From the NCBI GenBank assembly GCA_045039925.1, contig CP108400.1, positions 9,300,001-9,364,000 of the forward strand: a stretch of DNA of 64,000 bases, read 5' to 3'. The notes under the pieces were generated by a model that was not told the origin of the DNA, did no database searches, and saw nothing but the letters and a program-made list of their open reading frames with translations. This document shows positions 33,525 through 46,600 of the stretch, piece after piece. Numbering within the stretch: the stretch's first letter is position 1; every line of letters begins with the position of its first letter. A program made the translations under genes and the position numbers. Source of the stretch: Yinghuangia sp045039925 (GTDB taxonomy: Bacteria > Actinomycetota > Actinomycetes > Streptomycetales > Streptomycetaceae).

Positions 33525-34586
33525 TCAGGTGCGAGGCGCCTTGGCCGCCTGGGAGATCCGGGGCATGATCTTGTCGATCACGTACTCCACCGAAAGCGGA
33601 GTGGCGAACCGGAGCGCCCAGAAGTCGTTGGAGTCCAAGGCGACGTAGGAGCCCCGCTTCACGACGTTCAGCTTGGCGAACTGGGGATTGGCCTCGATCG
33701 CCTTCTGGAGGTCGGCGTCCGCGTTGTAGTTGCTCAGCAGGACGTCCACCTCGAGCACGTCCAGGCGCTCCATGCTCAGTTCGGCCGCGAAGCCCGCGCC
33801 CGGCAGGTTCGCGATCGAGTCGGGGAAGGTCATGCCGAACCCGTTGAGCAGCTTGACGCCGCCGTCGGACTTGTCCTTCAGCACCGCGATGGTGCCCGCG
33901 TTCTGCGCGTTGGTGAGCGCGAACGACTTGCCCTTGACCTCCGGGTAGGTGGTGCCCACCGCGGTGATCTTCGCCTCCAGGTCGGTGACCAGCTTCTCCG
34001 CCTCGGGGGACTTGCCGAGCGCCTTGCCGACCTGGCGGGTCACCTGCTGCCAGGTGTCCTGCGACGGACCGGTCTCGAACGCCGTGGTGGGCGCGATCTT
34101 CGAGAGCTTCTCGTACTCCTGCTCGATCCAGTAGTCGGTGTTCGCGAGGATCAGGTCCGGCTTGAGGGCCAGCACCTTCTCGATCGGCGCGCCGTTCTCG
34201 CCCATGGTGATCAGTTCGGGCTTGCCGCTCCCGACCTTGGGCTTCGCCCAGGGGGCTATCCCGTCCGGCGGCGTGGTCTCCACCATCCCGGCGAGCGAGA
34301 CCGCGAGCGCCAGTGCGGCGTCCTGGTCGCCCTCGCCGAGGGCCACGATGCGCTTCGGGGCCTCCTTGATCGTGGTGGTCCCCAGCTTGTGCGTGATCGT
34401 GACCGGGTACGCGGCGGCCGCCGGCGCCGAATTGGCGGGCGCGGACGCGGCAGGCGCCGAGGGAGACGCGCTGCCCGAGTCGTCCTTGTCGTCGTCGCCG
34501 CAGGCCGCGAGCCCAAGTGCGAGGGCCGCGGCGACACCCGCGGCGGCCAAGCGGCGGAGGCCGCGGTGGATACCGGTTCTGTGCAT
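33525..34586 (-). CDS. Siderophore-binding lipoprotein (FecB/FepB type)
   Basis: 353 residues. The signal peptide has Arg-rich start, hydrophobic core and lipobox GLAAC with the lipidated Cys at 29, then a Ser/Ala/Pro linker. The binding domain is Peripla_BP_2: YPVTITHKLGTTTIKEAPKRIVALG, DLILANTDYWIEQEYEKLSKIAPT. It captures the ferric siderophore for the FecCD permease. ATG 34586 lies 12 nt from a GAAAGG-like ribosome-binding site. It is 88 bp downstream of the giant NRPS on the same strand with no iron box of its own, so it is probably the last gene of that operon. Confidence 0.9.
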   Translation of the reverse strand: MHRTGIHRGLRRLAAAGVAAALALGLAACGDDDKDDSGSASPSAPAASAPANSAPAAAAYPVTITHKLGTTTIKEAPKRIVALGEGDQDAALALAVSLAGMVETTPPDGIAPWAKPKVGSGKPELITMGENGAPIEKVLALKPDLILANTDYWIEQEYEKLSKIAPTTAFETGPSQDTWQQVTRQVGKALGKSPEAEKLVTDLEAKITAVGTTYPEVKGKSFALTNAQNAGTIAVLKDKSDGGVKLLNGFGMTFPDSIANLPGAGFAAELSMERLDVLEVDVLLSNYNADADLQKAIEANPQFAKLNVVKRGSYVALDSNDFWALRFATPLSVEYVIDKIMPRISQAAKAPRT

Positions 34587-34674
34587 GGCGTGAAGTCGCC
34601 TTTCTAGACGGGGTGGTGCGAGGACACGCGGCGTGGCGGCGGCCGGTCCGGCCCGCCGCCACGGCACGCGGGGA

Positions 34675-37600
34675 TCAGGGGGCGTCAAGGCGCGCGAAGG
34701 CGTCTCGCAGCAGCGGGCCGATCAGGGCGACGGCATCGCGGGTCAGGAGATCGTCGTGGTCGTACGGCACTTCGTGCGCTCGGACCGTGCCGCGGATGCG
34801 CCCGCGCCACGCCGCCGCACCGGTCCGGCGGCCGTTGCCGTCCGCGACCACGCAGAGCAGATCGCCGGCGAAGGGCTCGAACGGTGCTGCCGGGGACAGG
34901 TATTCGTGCGCGGAGCGGGCGGCGAGCAGGCGGTCGACCACCTCGTCGCCGAGCCCCGCGAGCACGTCCGCGTCGCCCGGCACCGCGCGGGACAGGTGTT
35001 CGCGCGCCGCCCCGGCGTCGAACCCGTCGGCCCCCGAGCGCCCTTCGCCACATGCGAGCGGTACGGGCGGCTGGGCGTCCAGGACTGCGAGGAACCGCAC
35101 CTCCTCGCCCGCCTGTTGCAGCAGCCCGGCGAGCGCGTACGCCATCTCGCCGCCGAACGACCAGCCCAGCAGGTGGTACGGCCCGTGCGGCTGCACGCGC
35201 CGGATCCTGGCCAGGTACTCGGCAGCCAACTCCTCCAGGAACGCGGCGGGTTCGGCACCGCACACGACCGGCGACTGAAGCCCGTACACCGGACGGCCGT
35301 CCGGCACGAAGGGCAGCAGCGCGGCGTACGGCCAGGCCAGCCCGAAGCCCGGGTGGATGCAGAACAGCGGCGGCAGCGCCCCGTCCGGACGCAGCGGCAG
35401 CAGCGGGGCGAACGCCGCGTCGCCGCGCTCCCGGCCCCCGCCCAGCCGTTCGGCGAGAGCCGCGGGCGTGGTCGCGGTGAGCACGGTCGCCACCGTCACC
35501 GCCGCCGGATCGGCCGCGAGCCCCGCCTCGCGGATCAGCGACACCAGCCGCACCGCGAGCAGCGAGTGGCCGCCCAGGGCGAAGAAGTCGTCGTCGACGC
35601 CGACCCGCGGGAGGTCCAGCACCGCCGCGAAGATCCGGCACAGCTCGGCCTCGTCCTCGTTCCGCGGGCCGCGCGCCGAGACGGCGTCGGCCAGGTCCGG
35701 CTCGGGCAGCGCGTCCCGGTCGAGCTTGCCGTTCACGGTCAGCGGGAGCGCGTCGAGGGCGACGAAGATCCCCGGCACCATGTAGTCCGGCAGCCGCTCG
35801 GCCAGCCACGCCCGCACCTCGTCCGGGTCCGCGCCGCCGACGAGGTAGGCGACCAGGCGCTGCCGGTCCGCGGTGGGCGTCACCGCCGCGTGGGTGATGC
35901 GGGGGTGGGTGGTGAGGGTGGTTTCGATTTCGGTGGGTTCGATGCGGTGGCCGCGGATTTTGGTCTGGTGGTCGGTGCGGCCGAGGTAGTCGAGGGTGCC
36001 GTCGGGGCGGTGTCGGGTGAGGTCGCCGGTGCGGTAGAGGCGGGTGCCGGGGGGTCCGTAGGGGTTGGGGACGAAGCGTGCGGCGGTCTGCCCGGCGTTG
36101 TCGTGGTACGCCCGCGCCAGGCCGCAGCCGGCCACGTACAGCTCGCCCGGCACCCCGGGCGGGACGGGCCGCAGATGGCGGTCCAGGACGTACACCTCGG
36201 TGTTGTGGATCGGCCGGCCGAGTGCGGGGGTCGGGGATTCGTCGGTTCCGGCGCCGAGGGTGTTGATCGTGTACTCGGTCGGGCCGTAGAGGTTGTAGCC
36301 GAGCACGCCCGGGGTCTCCCGCAGGGCCGTCCACACGTCCCCGCCGACGGCCTCGCCGCCGAGCAGGACCAGGCACGGGCGGTGGCCCCGGTCCAGCAGG
36401 CCGAGCTCGATGAGCTGCGCCGCGTAGGTCGGCGTCACGTTGATGACGTCGATGTGGTGGTGGTCGAGGTAGTGGGTGAGGGCGTGGGCGTCGCGGCGGA
36501 GTTGTTCGTCGCAGATGTGGACTTCGTGGCCTTCGACGAGCCAGAGGAGTTCTTCCCAGCTCATGTCGAAGGCGAAGGAGACGGTGTGGGCGATGCGCAG
36601 GCGTCGTCCGGCTTCGGCGACGACGGGGTCGAAGATGTGGCGGCGGTGGTTGTACTGCATGTTCGTCAGCCCGCGGTACGGGGTGACCACGCCCTTGGGG
36701 CGCCCCGTGGTCCCGGACGTGTAGATCACGTAGGCGGGGTGGTCCATCCGGTGCGCGTCGGACCGCGTGAAGCCCGGACGTTCGGCATCCGTCAGATCGG
36801 CCCCCGAGAACGCGGCGACGAAGGCGGTCACTTCGGGTGCGTCCAGCAGCAGCGGTGCCGTCTCGTCCGGCAGTCGGTCGGCGGACGCCTCGGCGGCCAG
36901 CACGCACACCGGGCCGGTGTCCTCCAGCAGGAGGGCCAGGCGCTTGGCGGGGAGGTCGAGTTCGAGGGGGAGGTACGCGGCTCCGGTCTTCAGCACCGCG
37001 AACAACGCGGCCACCATGTCGGGCGTACGTGCCAGTCCGAGGGCCACCACCCGCTCCGGCCCCGCGCCGTGCGCCTGGAGCAGGCGCGCGATGCGGTTGG
37101 CGCGTTCGTTGAGTTCGCGGTACGTCCAGGTGACCGCGTCCGGGGTCCCGGGGCGGAACACCAGGGCGACCGCGTCGGGTTCGGCCGCCGCCTGCTCCTC
37201 CAGCATCTCCGCGATCGTGACGTCGGGCAGGTCGTGCGCACTGTCGTTCCAGGCCGTCAACACCTGCTCCGACTCGGCGTCGGTGAGCAGTTCGTAGTCG
37301 CCGATGCGGCGGCCCGGTGCGTCGCCGACCAGTTCCAGCAGGCGTACGAGTCGGGTGAGCAGCGTCTCGGCGGTCGCCGCGTCGAAGAGGTCGGCGGCGT
37401 ACTCGATCGCGACCTCCAGCGGCCCGACCGGGGCACCGGTGTCGCTGGTCTCGCGGAACACGAAGTCCAGGTCGAACTTCGCGGTCGGCGGTGTGAACCG
37501 CGCCCCTTCGACGGCCAACCCCGGGAACTCGACCGTGCCCACGGCCTGATTCTGGTAGCCGACCATGACCTGGAACAGCGGGTTCCGTCCCTGTGAGCGC

Positions 37601-40600
37601 ACCGGGTTGAGTGCCTCGACCAGCCGCTCGAACGGGAGGTCCTGGTGCGCGAACGCGCGCAGGTCGGTCTCGCGCATCCGGCCGAGCAGTTCGGCGAAGG
37701 TGGGGTCGCCCGACACGTCGGCCCGCGCCACCACGGTGTTGACGAAGAAGCCGATCAGGTCGCCGAGCGCCTCGTCGTCGCGGCCCGCGACCGGGCTGCC
37801 GAGGGGGATGTCGTCCCCGGCGCCGAGGCGGTGCAGCAGCAGTGCCACGGCGCTCTGGAACACCATGAACGAACTCGCGCCCGCGGCCCGGGCGATGCCC
37901 CGCAGCCGGTCGGCGGCGTCCGCGGGCAGGATCGTCTCGACCGTGCCGCCGCGGTACGTGGCCAGCGTGGGCCGGGGCCGGTCGCCGGGCAGCGGGATCT
38001 CCTCCGGCAGGCCCGCCAGTTCGTCGCGCCAGTAGGCGAGTTGCCGGGCGTGCACGCTGTCCGCGTCGTCCGGGTCGCCGAGCAGGTCGCGCTGCCAGAG
38101 GGTGAAGTCCGCGTACTGCACCGGCAGGTCGTCCCAGTCCGGGGTGGTGCCTGCGTGGCGTGCGGCGTACGCGGCGGCCAGGTCGTGGGCGAACGGCCGG
38201 ATCGACCACTCGTCGACCGCGATGTGGTGGAACACCGCGAGCAGCACGTGCTCGTCCGGCGCCACCGTGAACACCGAGACGCGCAGCGGCGGATCGGCGG
38301 CCAGGTCGAACGGGCGCCGCACCGCTTCGGCGACGAGGGCCGCGACGCGCGTCTCGGCGTCCGCGCTTTCCTCTACCGCGGACACGAACTCGACGCCGAA
38401 CGCCGGGTGGTCCGCGGAGACCAGGTGCTGGGCGAGATGGTCGCCCGGGTCCCCGCCGGCCCCCGGAGTCTCGACGCACACCGTGCGCAGCGCCTCGTGC
38501 CGTGCCGCGACGTCGCGGACCGCGGCCCGCAGCGCCTCGGCGTCCAGGGCGCCGCGCAGCCGAACCGCGACCGGCTCGTGGTAGGCGGTCCCGGCGTCCG
38601 CGAACTGGCCGAGCAGCCACAGCCGGCGCTGCGCGTACGACAGCGGCACGCGCTCGGGCCGGGTACGCGGGCCCAGTACCGGACGGGCGTCCGCCGGGTC
38701 GAGGTCGGCGAGCGGCCCCATGCGCTCGGCCAGCGCGGCCGGGCTCGGCGCGCCGAACACGTCCCGGATGCTCAGCTCCACGCCCAGCGCCGAACGGGCC
38801 TTGGCGGTCAGGCGCGCGGCGAGCAGCGAGTGGCCGCCGAGGTCGAAGAAGTCGTCGTCGGCACCGACGTCCGCGACGCCCAGCACCTCGGCGAACAGCG
38901 CGCACACCGCCTTCTCCTCGGCGGTCTCCGGCGCCCGGCCGGCCGGGCGGACCGCCGCCTCGGGAGCCGGGAGCGCGCGCAGGTCGAGCTTGCCGTTGAC
39001 GGTCAGCGGCAGCCGGTCGAGCACCACAAAGGCGCTCGGCACCATGTAGTCGGGCAGAAGCTCGCGCAGGTACTCGCGCAGGCGCGGCACGAGGGTTCCG
39101 GCATCGCGCGTCGCGGCCGGGTTGTTGGTGTAGGCGGCGAGGGATGGCTTGAGGACGCCGGGTGTGTACGGCGCGACCGCCCGTACAGCGGCCTGCTCGG
39201 GAGTGAACACCGCCTCGCACGTGCCGTCCGGGCGCGCGGACCAGGTGACGGCCACGTGATGGCCGTGCCGCGCGCCGAGCACGTACAGGTCCTCCGGTTC
39301 GACCGCCTCCGGGCGCCGCCGGTCCCTGGCCTCGCGTGCCTCGGTGGCGCTGCCGCCGTCCGCGAGGACCCGGGCGGCGGCTGCCTCACCGGCGAGACGG
39401 GCGTTGGGGATGCCGGTGACCCGCAGCGTCGCCGGGGCGCCGCCGGGACCTTCGTGGCCCTCCCGGCCTTCCTGCCCTTCGTGACCAGCGGCCGCGGTCG
39501 CGCCGTCGCCCAAGCGGTCGGCGAGGTCCGCGAGTCCGGTGTCGGACCACGGGACTTCGAGCGCTCCGGGAGCGACCGCCCCGGGACTGTCGTTACCGGG
39601 ACCGCCGTCCGCCGGCTCCGAGGCGCGCCGCAGCACCGCGTCATACCGGTGGCGCGACAGTTCGTTGTGCTCGGTGCCCCGCTTGACCAGGACGTCCACC
39701 CCCGCGAGTCCGGGCACGTGCGCCGGAAGTGCCGCGAAGTACCCGGGGTCGACCAGGAGTTCCTTCTCCCAGACCAGGGACCGCTCGATGGCGGCGCGCA
39801 CTTCGGTGTCGTCCGCGGACGCGTCGGCGCGTTCGAGCTGGATCGCGGTGTGGAAGATCCGCGCCAGGCGCAGGTCCCGCACATCGCCGAGGAACACCGC
39901 ACCACCGGGGGCGAGCAGTTCCACGGCCTGGCGCAGCACGTCCGTGAGGTAGTCGGCGCTCGGGAAGTACTGCGCCACGGAGTTGACCACGACGGTGTCG
40001 AAGAAGCCTTCGGGCAGGCCCGACAGGTCGTGCGCGGGCCGCACCCGCAGCTCCACCCGTGCCGCGAGTGCGGGATCGCGCGCCAGGTCCGCACGCAGCT
40101 TGGCGATCACCGGGGCCGCGAAGTCGGTGGCGCAGTACGCCTCGCAGTCCGGTGCCAGACGGCCCATCAGGAGGCCCGTGCCGACACCGATCTCCAGGAT
40201 GCGGCGCGGCCGGTCCGCGGGGGCCAGCGCCGCGATGCGGGCCACCGTGGCGTCCCGCCACTCGCGCATGTGCTCCAGCGGGATCGGGCGGCCGTCGTAG
40301 CTGCTGTCCCAGCCGGCGAAGTCCTCCCGGAACAGCGCGGTGCCGATCTCGGCGTACTCCGCGCCGTAGATCTGCTGCCACTCGGCGAGTTGCTCGGCCT
40401 CGCCCTCGGCGCCGCGACCGGCGTCCGGGTCGGGCACGACGTACCCCACCAGCCGGGCGGCCCCGTCCGGCCCCGGCAGCGGTACGACGGCCGCGTGGGT
40501 GATGTGGGGGTGGGTGGTGAGGGTGGTTTCGATTTCGGTGGGTTCGATGCGGTGGCCGCGGATTTTGGTCTGGTGGTCGGTGCGGCCGAGGTAGTCGAGG

Positions 40601-43600
40601 GTGCCGTCGGGGCGGTGTCGGGTGAGGTCGCCGGTGCGGTAGAGGCGGGTGCCGGGGGGTCCGTAGGGGTTGGGGACGAAGCGCGCTGCGGTCTGCCCCG
40701 CGTTGTCGTGGTACGCGCGGGCGAGACCGGCCCCCGCGATGTAGAGCTCGCCGGGCGTGCCCTGGGGGACCGGCCGCAGGTGGTGGTCGAGCAGATAGAC
40801 CTGCGTGTTGTGGATCGGCCGGCCGAGTGCGGGAGTCGGGGATTCGTCGGTGCCGGCGCCGAGGGTGTTGATCGTGTACTCGGTCGGGCCGTAGAGGTTG
40901 TAGCCCAGGACTCCCGGCGTCTCCCGCAACGCGGACCAGACGGTGTCGGACACCGCCTCGCCGCCGAGCAGCACCAGGCACGGCCGGTGCTCACCGGTCA
41001 ACAGCCCCTCGTCGAGCAGGTGTTGCGCGTACGTGGGGGTGATGTTGATGACGTCGATGTGGTGGTGGTTGAGGTAGTGGGTGAGGGCGTGGGCGTCGCG
41101 GCGGAGTTGTTCGTCGCAGATGTGGACTTCGTGGCCTTCGACGAGCCAGAGGAGTTCTTCCCAGCTCATGTCGAAGGCGAAGGAGACGGTGTGGGCGATG
41201 CGCAGGCGTCGTCCGGCTTCGGCGACGACGGGGTCGAAGATGTGGCGGCGGTGGTTGTACTGCATGTTCGTCAGGCCGCGGTAGGGGGTGACGACGCCCT
41301 TGGGGCGCCCGGTGGTTCCGGACGTGTAGATCACGTACGCGGGGTGGTCCATCCGGTGCGCGTCGGACCGCGTGAAGCCCGGACGTTCGGCATCCGAGAG
41401 GTCGTCGCCCGACAACGCGAGCAGTTCGGCGGCTGTTTCCGGCTCGTCGATCACGACCCGGGCCGCGGTGGCGTGTTCGGGCACCTGTCCGGCCACCGCC
41501 TGCGCCGTCAGCACGCAGACCGGACCGCCGTCGTCGAGGAGCAGCGCGAGACGCTGGGCGGGCAGGTCGAGTTCGAGGGGGAGGTACGCGGCGCCGGTCT
41601 TGAGCACCGCGAACAATGCGGCCACCATGTCCGGGGTGCGGGCGAGGCCCAGGCCGACCAGCCGCTCGGGCCCGGCTCCGTGCTTTTGCAGGAGGCGCGC
41701 GATGCGGTTGGCGCGTTCGTTGAGTTCGCGGTACGTCCAGGTGACCGCGTCCGGGGTCTCGGGGCGGAACACCAGGGCGACCGCGTCGGGTTCGGCCGCC
41801 GCCTGCTCCTCCAGCATCTCCGCGATCGTGACGTCGGGCAGGTCGTGCGCACTGTCGTTCCAGGACACGAACGCCTGCCGTGACTCCTCCTCGGAGAGGA
41901 GGTCGATGCGCGCGCAGGCGGCTTGGGGGGAGTCCGCGAAGCCGGCCAGCACGCGTTCGAACCGGTCGGCGAGCCGTTCGGCCTCGTCCCGGCTGAACGC
42001 CCCGGTGTGGAACATCACGCGGACGGTGGTCTCCTGACCCGGTGTCACCACGAACGACACCGGGTAGTGCGTGGCGTCGCGCACCTCGTGGTCGATCACC
42101 TGGACCGCGCCGTCGGGGCCGTACCGCGTCGCCTTGTCCGGCAGCGGGAGGTTCTGCACCACGAAGAAGGTGTCGAAGAGCGGTCCGGCGCCGACCCGGG
42201 CCTGGATCTCGGCGAGGCCGAGCTCCGGGTGGTCGAACAGCTCGGACTTCTCCTCGTGGACGCGGTGCCACAACGTCACCGGAGCCTCGTCGGGGCGCAC
42301 CCGCACGCGCACCGGGACCGTGTTGAACAACAGGCCGACGGTGGTCTCGACGCCCGCGACCTCGGGGTGCCGGCCGGAGACCAGGGCTCCGAAGACGCAG
42401 TCGTCGCGGCCGGTCAGGCGGGCCAGCAGCAGGCCCCACGCGGACTCGTACACCGTCCCCAACGTCACGCCCGCCGCACGGGCGCGGGCGGCCAGCCGGT
42501 CAGTGAGCGCGGTCGGCAGTGTGCGGGCGAACTCCTCGGCGGACTCGGCCGTCGCGCCGTCCGCGTCGTGGCCCGCCGGGGCCAGCCGCGTCGGCTCGGT
42601 GACGCCTTCGAGGTACGCCGACCACACCGCCCGCGAACGCTCCGCGTCGCGCTCGGCCAGCCAGCCCAGGTACCGCCCGAAAGGTGCGGCGGGACGCAGG
42701 AGTTCCGCCTGCGCGTCGGTGTAGGCGGCGAGCAGCGAGGTCAGCACGAGTCCGCTCGACCAGCCGTCCAGCAGCAGCACCTGCGAGGTCATCACCAGCC
42801 GGTACGCCTCCGGCCCGACCCGGACCAGGCCGAACCGGATCAGCGGCGGGCGCAGCGGGTCCCACGGCCGGTCCCGCTCGGCGCCCGCGAACTCCTCGAA
42901 CCCGGCGGCGGGGTCGGCGGACTCGTCGAACGCGGCGTCGGCGAAGCGGAACGGGGGTTCCCAGCGCCGCGGCACCGCCGCGACGGAGGCGTCGCGGAGC
43001 GGCACGAACCCGGCCCGCAGGTTCGGGTACTTCTCCAGCACGGCACGCACCGCGTCGGCCATGCGCTCCGGCTCCACCGGCCCGGACAGGTCCAGCACGA
43101 CCTGCTGGGTGTAGATGGCGCGCGAGGCCTCGTCCGTTTTCAGGAGGTAGAGCAGGCCCTCCTGCAACGCCGACAGCGGCAGGACGTCGGCGACGCCAAC
43201 GCCTCCCAACGCCCGGTCCAGCGCGCGGCGTTGCTCCGGCGTCACCTCGATCGCGGGCTGCGGCGCCGCGGCAGGCGCAGTACTCGTGTCGGCTGCGCTC
43301 CGGTTCGCGACGGCGGTACGCGCGAGCGCGGCCACGGTCGGGTGCCGGAACACGTCCCGCACCGTGAACGGCAGGCCCGCCGCCCGGGCGCGCGAGGCCA
43401 GCAGCGTGGCACCGATGCTGTCGCCGCCCAGGGCGAAGAACCCGTCGTCGGCACCGATCCCGGGCAGACCCAGCACAGCGGCGAACACCCCCGCGAGGGC
43501 GGCCTCTTCCGGTGTGCGGGGGGCGGCGGACGGGGTGTCCGCGTCGAACGCCGGCTCGGGCAATGCGGCGCGATCCGTCTTGCCGCTCGGGAGCAGCGGG

Positions 43601-46600
43601 AGCGCGTCGAGCACGACGACTGCCGACGGGACCATGTGCTCGGGGAGCACCGTGCCGAGGTGCGCGCGCAGTTCGTCCGCGTCCGGAGCCGTGGCGTCCG
43701 GTTCGGGCACGACGTACGCCACCAGGCGCGGGGCGCCCGACGCGGTTCGCCGGGCCGCCACGACCGCCGCCGACAGGTCCGGACGGGCCGTCAGGACGGC
43801 CTCGATCTCCGCGGGTTCGATCCGCACGCCGCGGATCTTCACCTGGTCGTCGGTACGGCCGAGGAACTCCAGTGCCCCGTCGGGGCGGTGCCGCACCAGG
43901 TCGCCGGTGCGGTACATGCGGGCACCGGGCGGCCCGTAGGGTGCCGGGGTGAAGCGCGTCGCGGTCAGCCCCGGCCGTCCCAGATAGCCGTCCGCGAGCT
44001 GCGCACCGGTGAGGTACAACTCGCCCGGCACCCCGGGCGGAACGGGCGCCAGGCGCCGGTCCAGGACCAGCGCTCCGGTGTTCCACACGGGACGTCCGAT
44101 GGGCACACCGCGCCCGTCGTCGCCGGGGGAGGTCCACGAGGTGGCGGTGATCGCGGCCTCGGTCGGACCGTAGGTGTTGTGGGGGCGGATGCCCAGCACC
44201 CGCGCGGCCCGCTCGGCGGTCGCCGGGGGCAGGCTCTCCCCGCCGCACAGCAGCAGCCGCAAACCGAGCGGCGGTGTCCCGTCGGACGGGTGGGCAGCCC
44301 CGGACCGGTCGCCGGAGTTCGCGTAGCCGCTCCCGGACCACGACTCCAGGAACGCGTCGAGCATCGGCGGTACGAAGTGGGCTGCCGTGACGCCTTGTTC
44401 GCGGATCAGGTGGGCGAGGTAGCCGCCGTCGCGCTGGCCCCCCGGCTCGGCGAGGACGACGGCCGCCCCGGCCGTCAGCGGCCAGAACGTCTCCCAGATC
44501 GCCACGTCGAACCCGGCCGGGGCCTTGTGCAGGAAGCGGTCGTCGGAGGAAAGCGGGAACTCGTCCTGCACCCAGGCAAGTTGGTTGCCCAGCGCGCGAT
44601 GGGACACCACCACGCCCTTGGGACGGCCGGTCGAGCCCGAGGTGTAGAGCACGTACGCCGTGTCCCCCAGACCTGCGTCCCCCAGGTCCGTCGGGTGCCC
44701 GGGCGACGGCTCGGCGCCGGGCTCGGCCGCGGCGAGGGCAGCCGTCACCTCCGGGGCGTCCAGCGCGACCACCGGTACGCCGGTGCCGGCGAAGCGCCCG
44801 GCGTCCACATTCCTCGTCAGCACACACACCACGCCGGCGTCCGAGGCCATCTCGCGCAGGCGGGCATCGGGGTGCTCGGGGTCCAGCGGCAGATAGGCCG
44901 CGCCGCCGCGCAGCACCGCGAGAAGGGCGGCCACCAGGTCGGCGGACCGCGGCAGCGCGACGGCCACCACCGCGCCCGGCCTGGCCCCCGAGCCGCGGAG
45001 GAGAGCGGCCAGGCGGTCGGCGCGGTCCAGGAGTTCGCGGTACGTCAGCACGGCGCCGTCCGGGCCGACGAGGGCGACCGCGTCGGGCGTGGCCCGGGCC
45101 TGCGCCGCGATGCGCGCGTCCACCCGGGTGGCGGGGACCGCCTGTGGGGCGGGCGGCGCGACCAGGGCCGCGTGCTCGTCCGCGGTGAGCACGCCCAAGT
45201 CGGCCACGCGGGTGTGGGCGGCTTCGGCGGCGTGGGCGAACAGGCCCGTCAGGCGGTCGAGCAGCGCCGCGACCGTCGCGTGGTCGAACAGGTCCGCGGC
45301 GTAACCGGCTTGGACCCGCACCCCGTCGTCGCCGGTCTCGACGAACCGCAGGTCGAGGTCGAACATCGCGGCACCGGTCGGGGGCAGGTAGGCCTCCGCC
45401 TCGGTGCCCGGCAGCGTGAGCGCGACCTCCTCGGCGCGGTGGTGCGCGACGGACACCTGGAACACCGGGTGGCGGCCGAGCACGCGTGCCGGGGCGAGTC
45501 GGTCCACGACCCACGCGAACGGCACGTCGGCGTGCGCGAAGGCGGCTCGCGAGCGGTCCCGCACCTGGTCGAGCAGCGCGCCGAACGAAGGGCCGCCGTC
45601 CCGATCCGCGCGCAGATCCGCGCGCAGGACCACGGTGTTGACGAACAGGCCGACGACATCGTGCAGGTCTTCGTCGGTGCGCCCCGCCACCGGGACGCCC
45701 ACGGCTATGTCGTCACCGCCGCCGACGCGGTGCAGCAGCGCCGCCACGCCGGTGTGCAGCACCGTGGCCAGGCCGGTGTCGTGGTCGCGGGCGAGCGTCC
45801 GCAGGGCCGCGGTCAGGTCCGCGGGCAGCAGCGCCTCGGCGGTGCCGCCGCGCAGGGACGGCTCGGCCGGCCGGGAACGATCGGCGGGCAGCGCGGCCTC
45901 GTCGGGGAGGCCTGCCAACTGTTGTGTCCAGTAGTCGAGCTGACGCGATGCCAGTTCGGTGGGTGCCGAACTGCGGGCGCCCAGCAGCTCGCGCTGCCAG
46001 ACGGAGTAGGCCGCGTAGGTGACGGGCGCGGCCGAGTCCGGCTGGGCCGCGGGCCGGTCGCTGCCGCTGCCGCTGCGTGCGGCGTACGCGGCGGTGAGAT
46101 CCGCCAGGAGCGGGCCGTACGACCAGCGGTCGGCCGCGGTGTGATGCAGCGTCAGCACCAGGTGTGCGGCCTCACGGGTGGTGAACACGGCTGCCCGGAA
46201 AGGCAGATCGGCGGCCACGTCGAACGGGCGTGCCACCGATGCGGCGACCTCCGCCGCCACGCGTGCGGCCGGGGCGTCGCCGAGGTCGACCACGTCGCAC
46301 CGCAGCCGTGCGGCGGCCTGGGCAGGCGTGAGTACGCGCTGTACGGGCCAGTCGGCGTGGTCGGCTGCGGCCAGCAGGGTGCGCAACGCCTCGTGGCGGG
46401 CGACGACATCGCTCACGGCGGCACGCAGCGCCGCCACATCGAGCTGCCCGGTCAGCTCCAGAGCCAGCGGCAGGTGGTACGCCGCCGACGGGCCGCGCAG
46501 TTGCTCCTCCAGCCAGAGCCCGGCCTGCGCGAACGACGCGGGGACGTCCGCGGGCACACTGGTGCCGCGCACGCGGGGGCGCGCGGTCTCGGCCTGGGCC

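Noticed and set aside
42000..43290. An epimerase domain after PCP2
   Set aside because: Only one condensation-like domain lies between PCP2 and A3, and it is needed as C3. The E-like start motif and GGDSI are noted as oddities instead.
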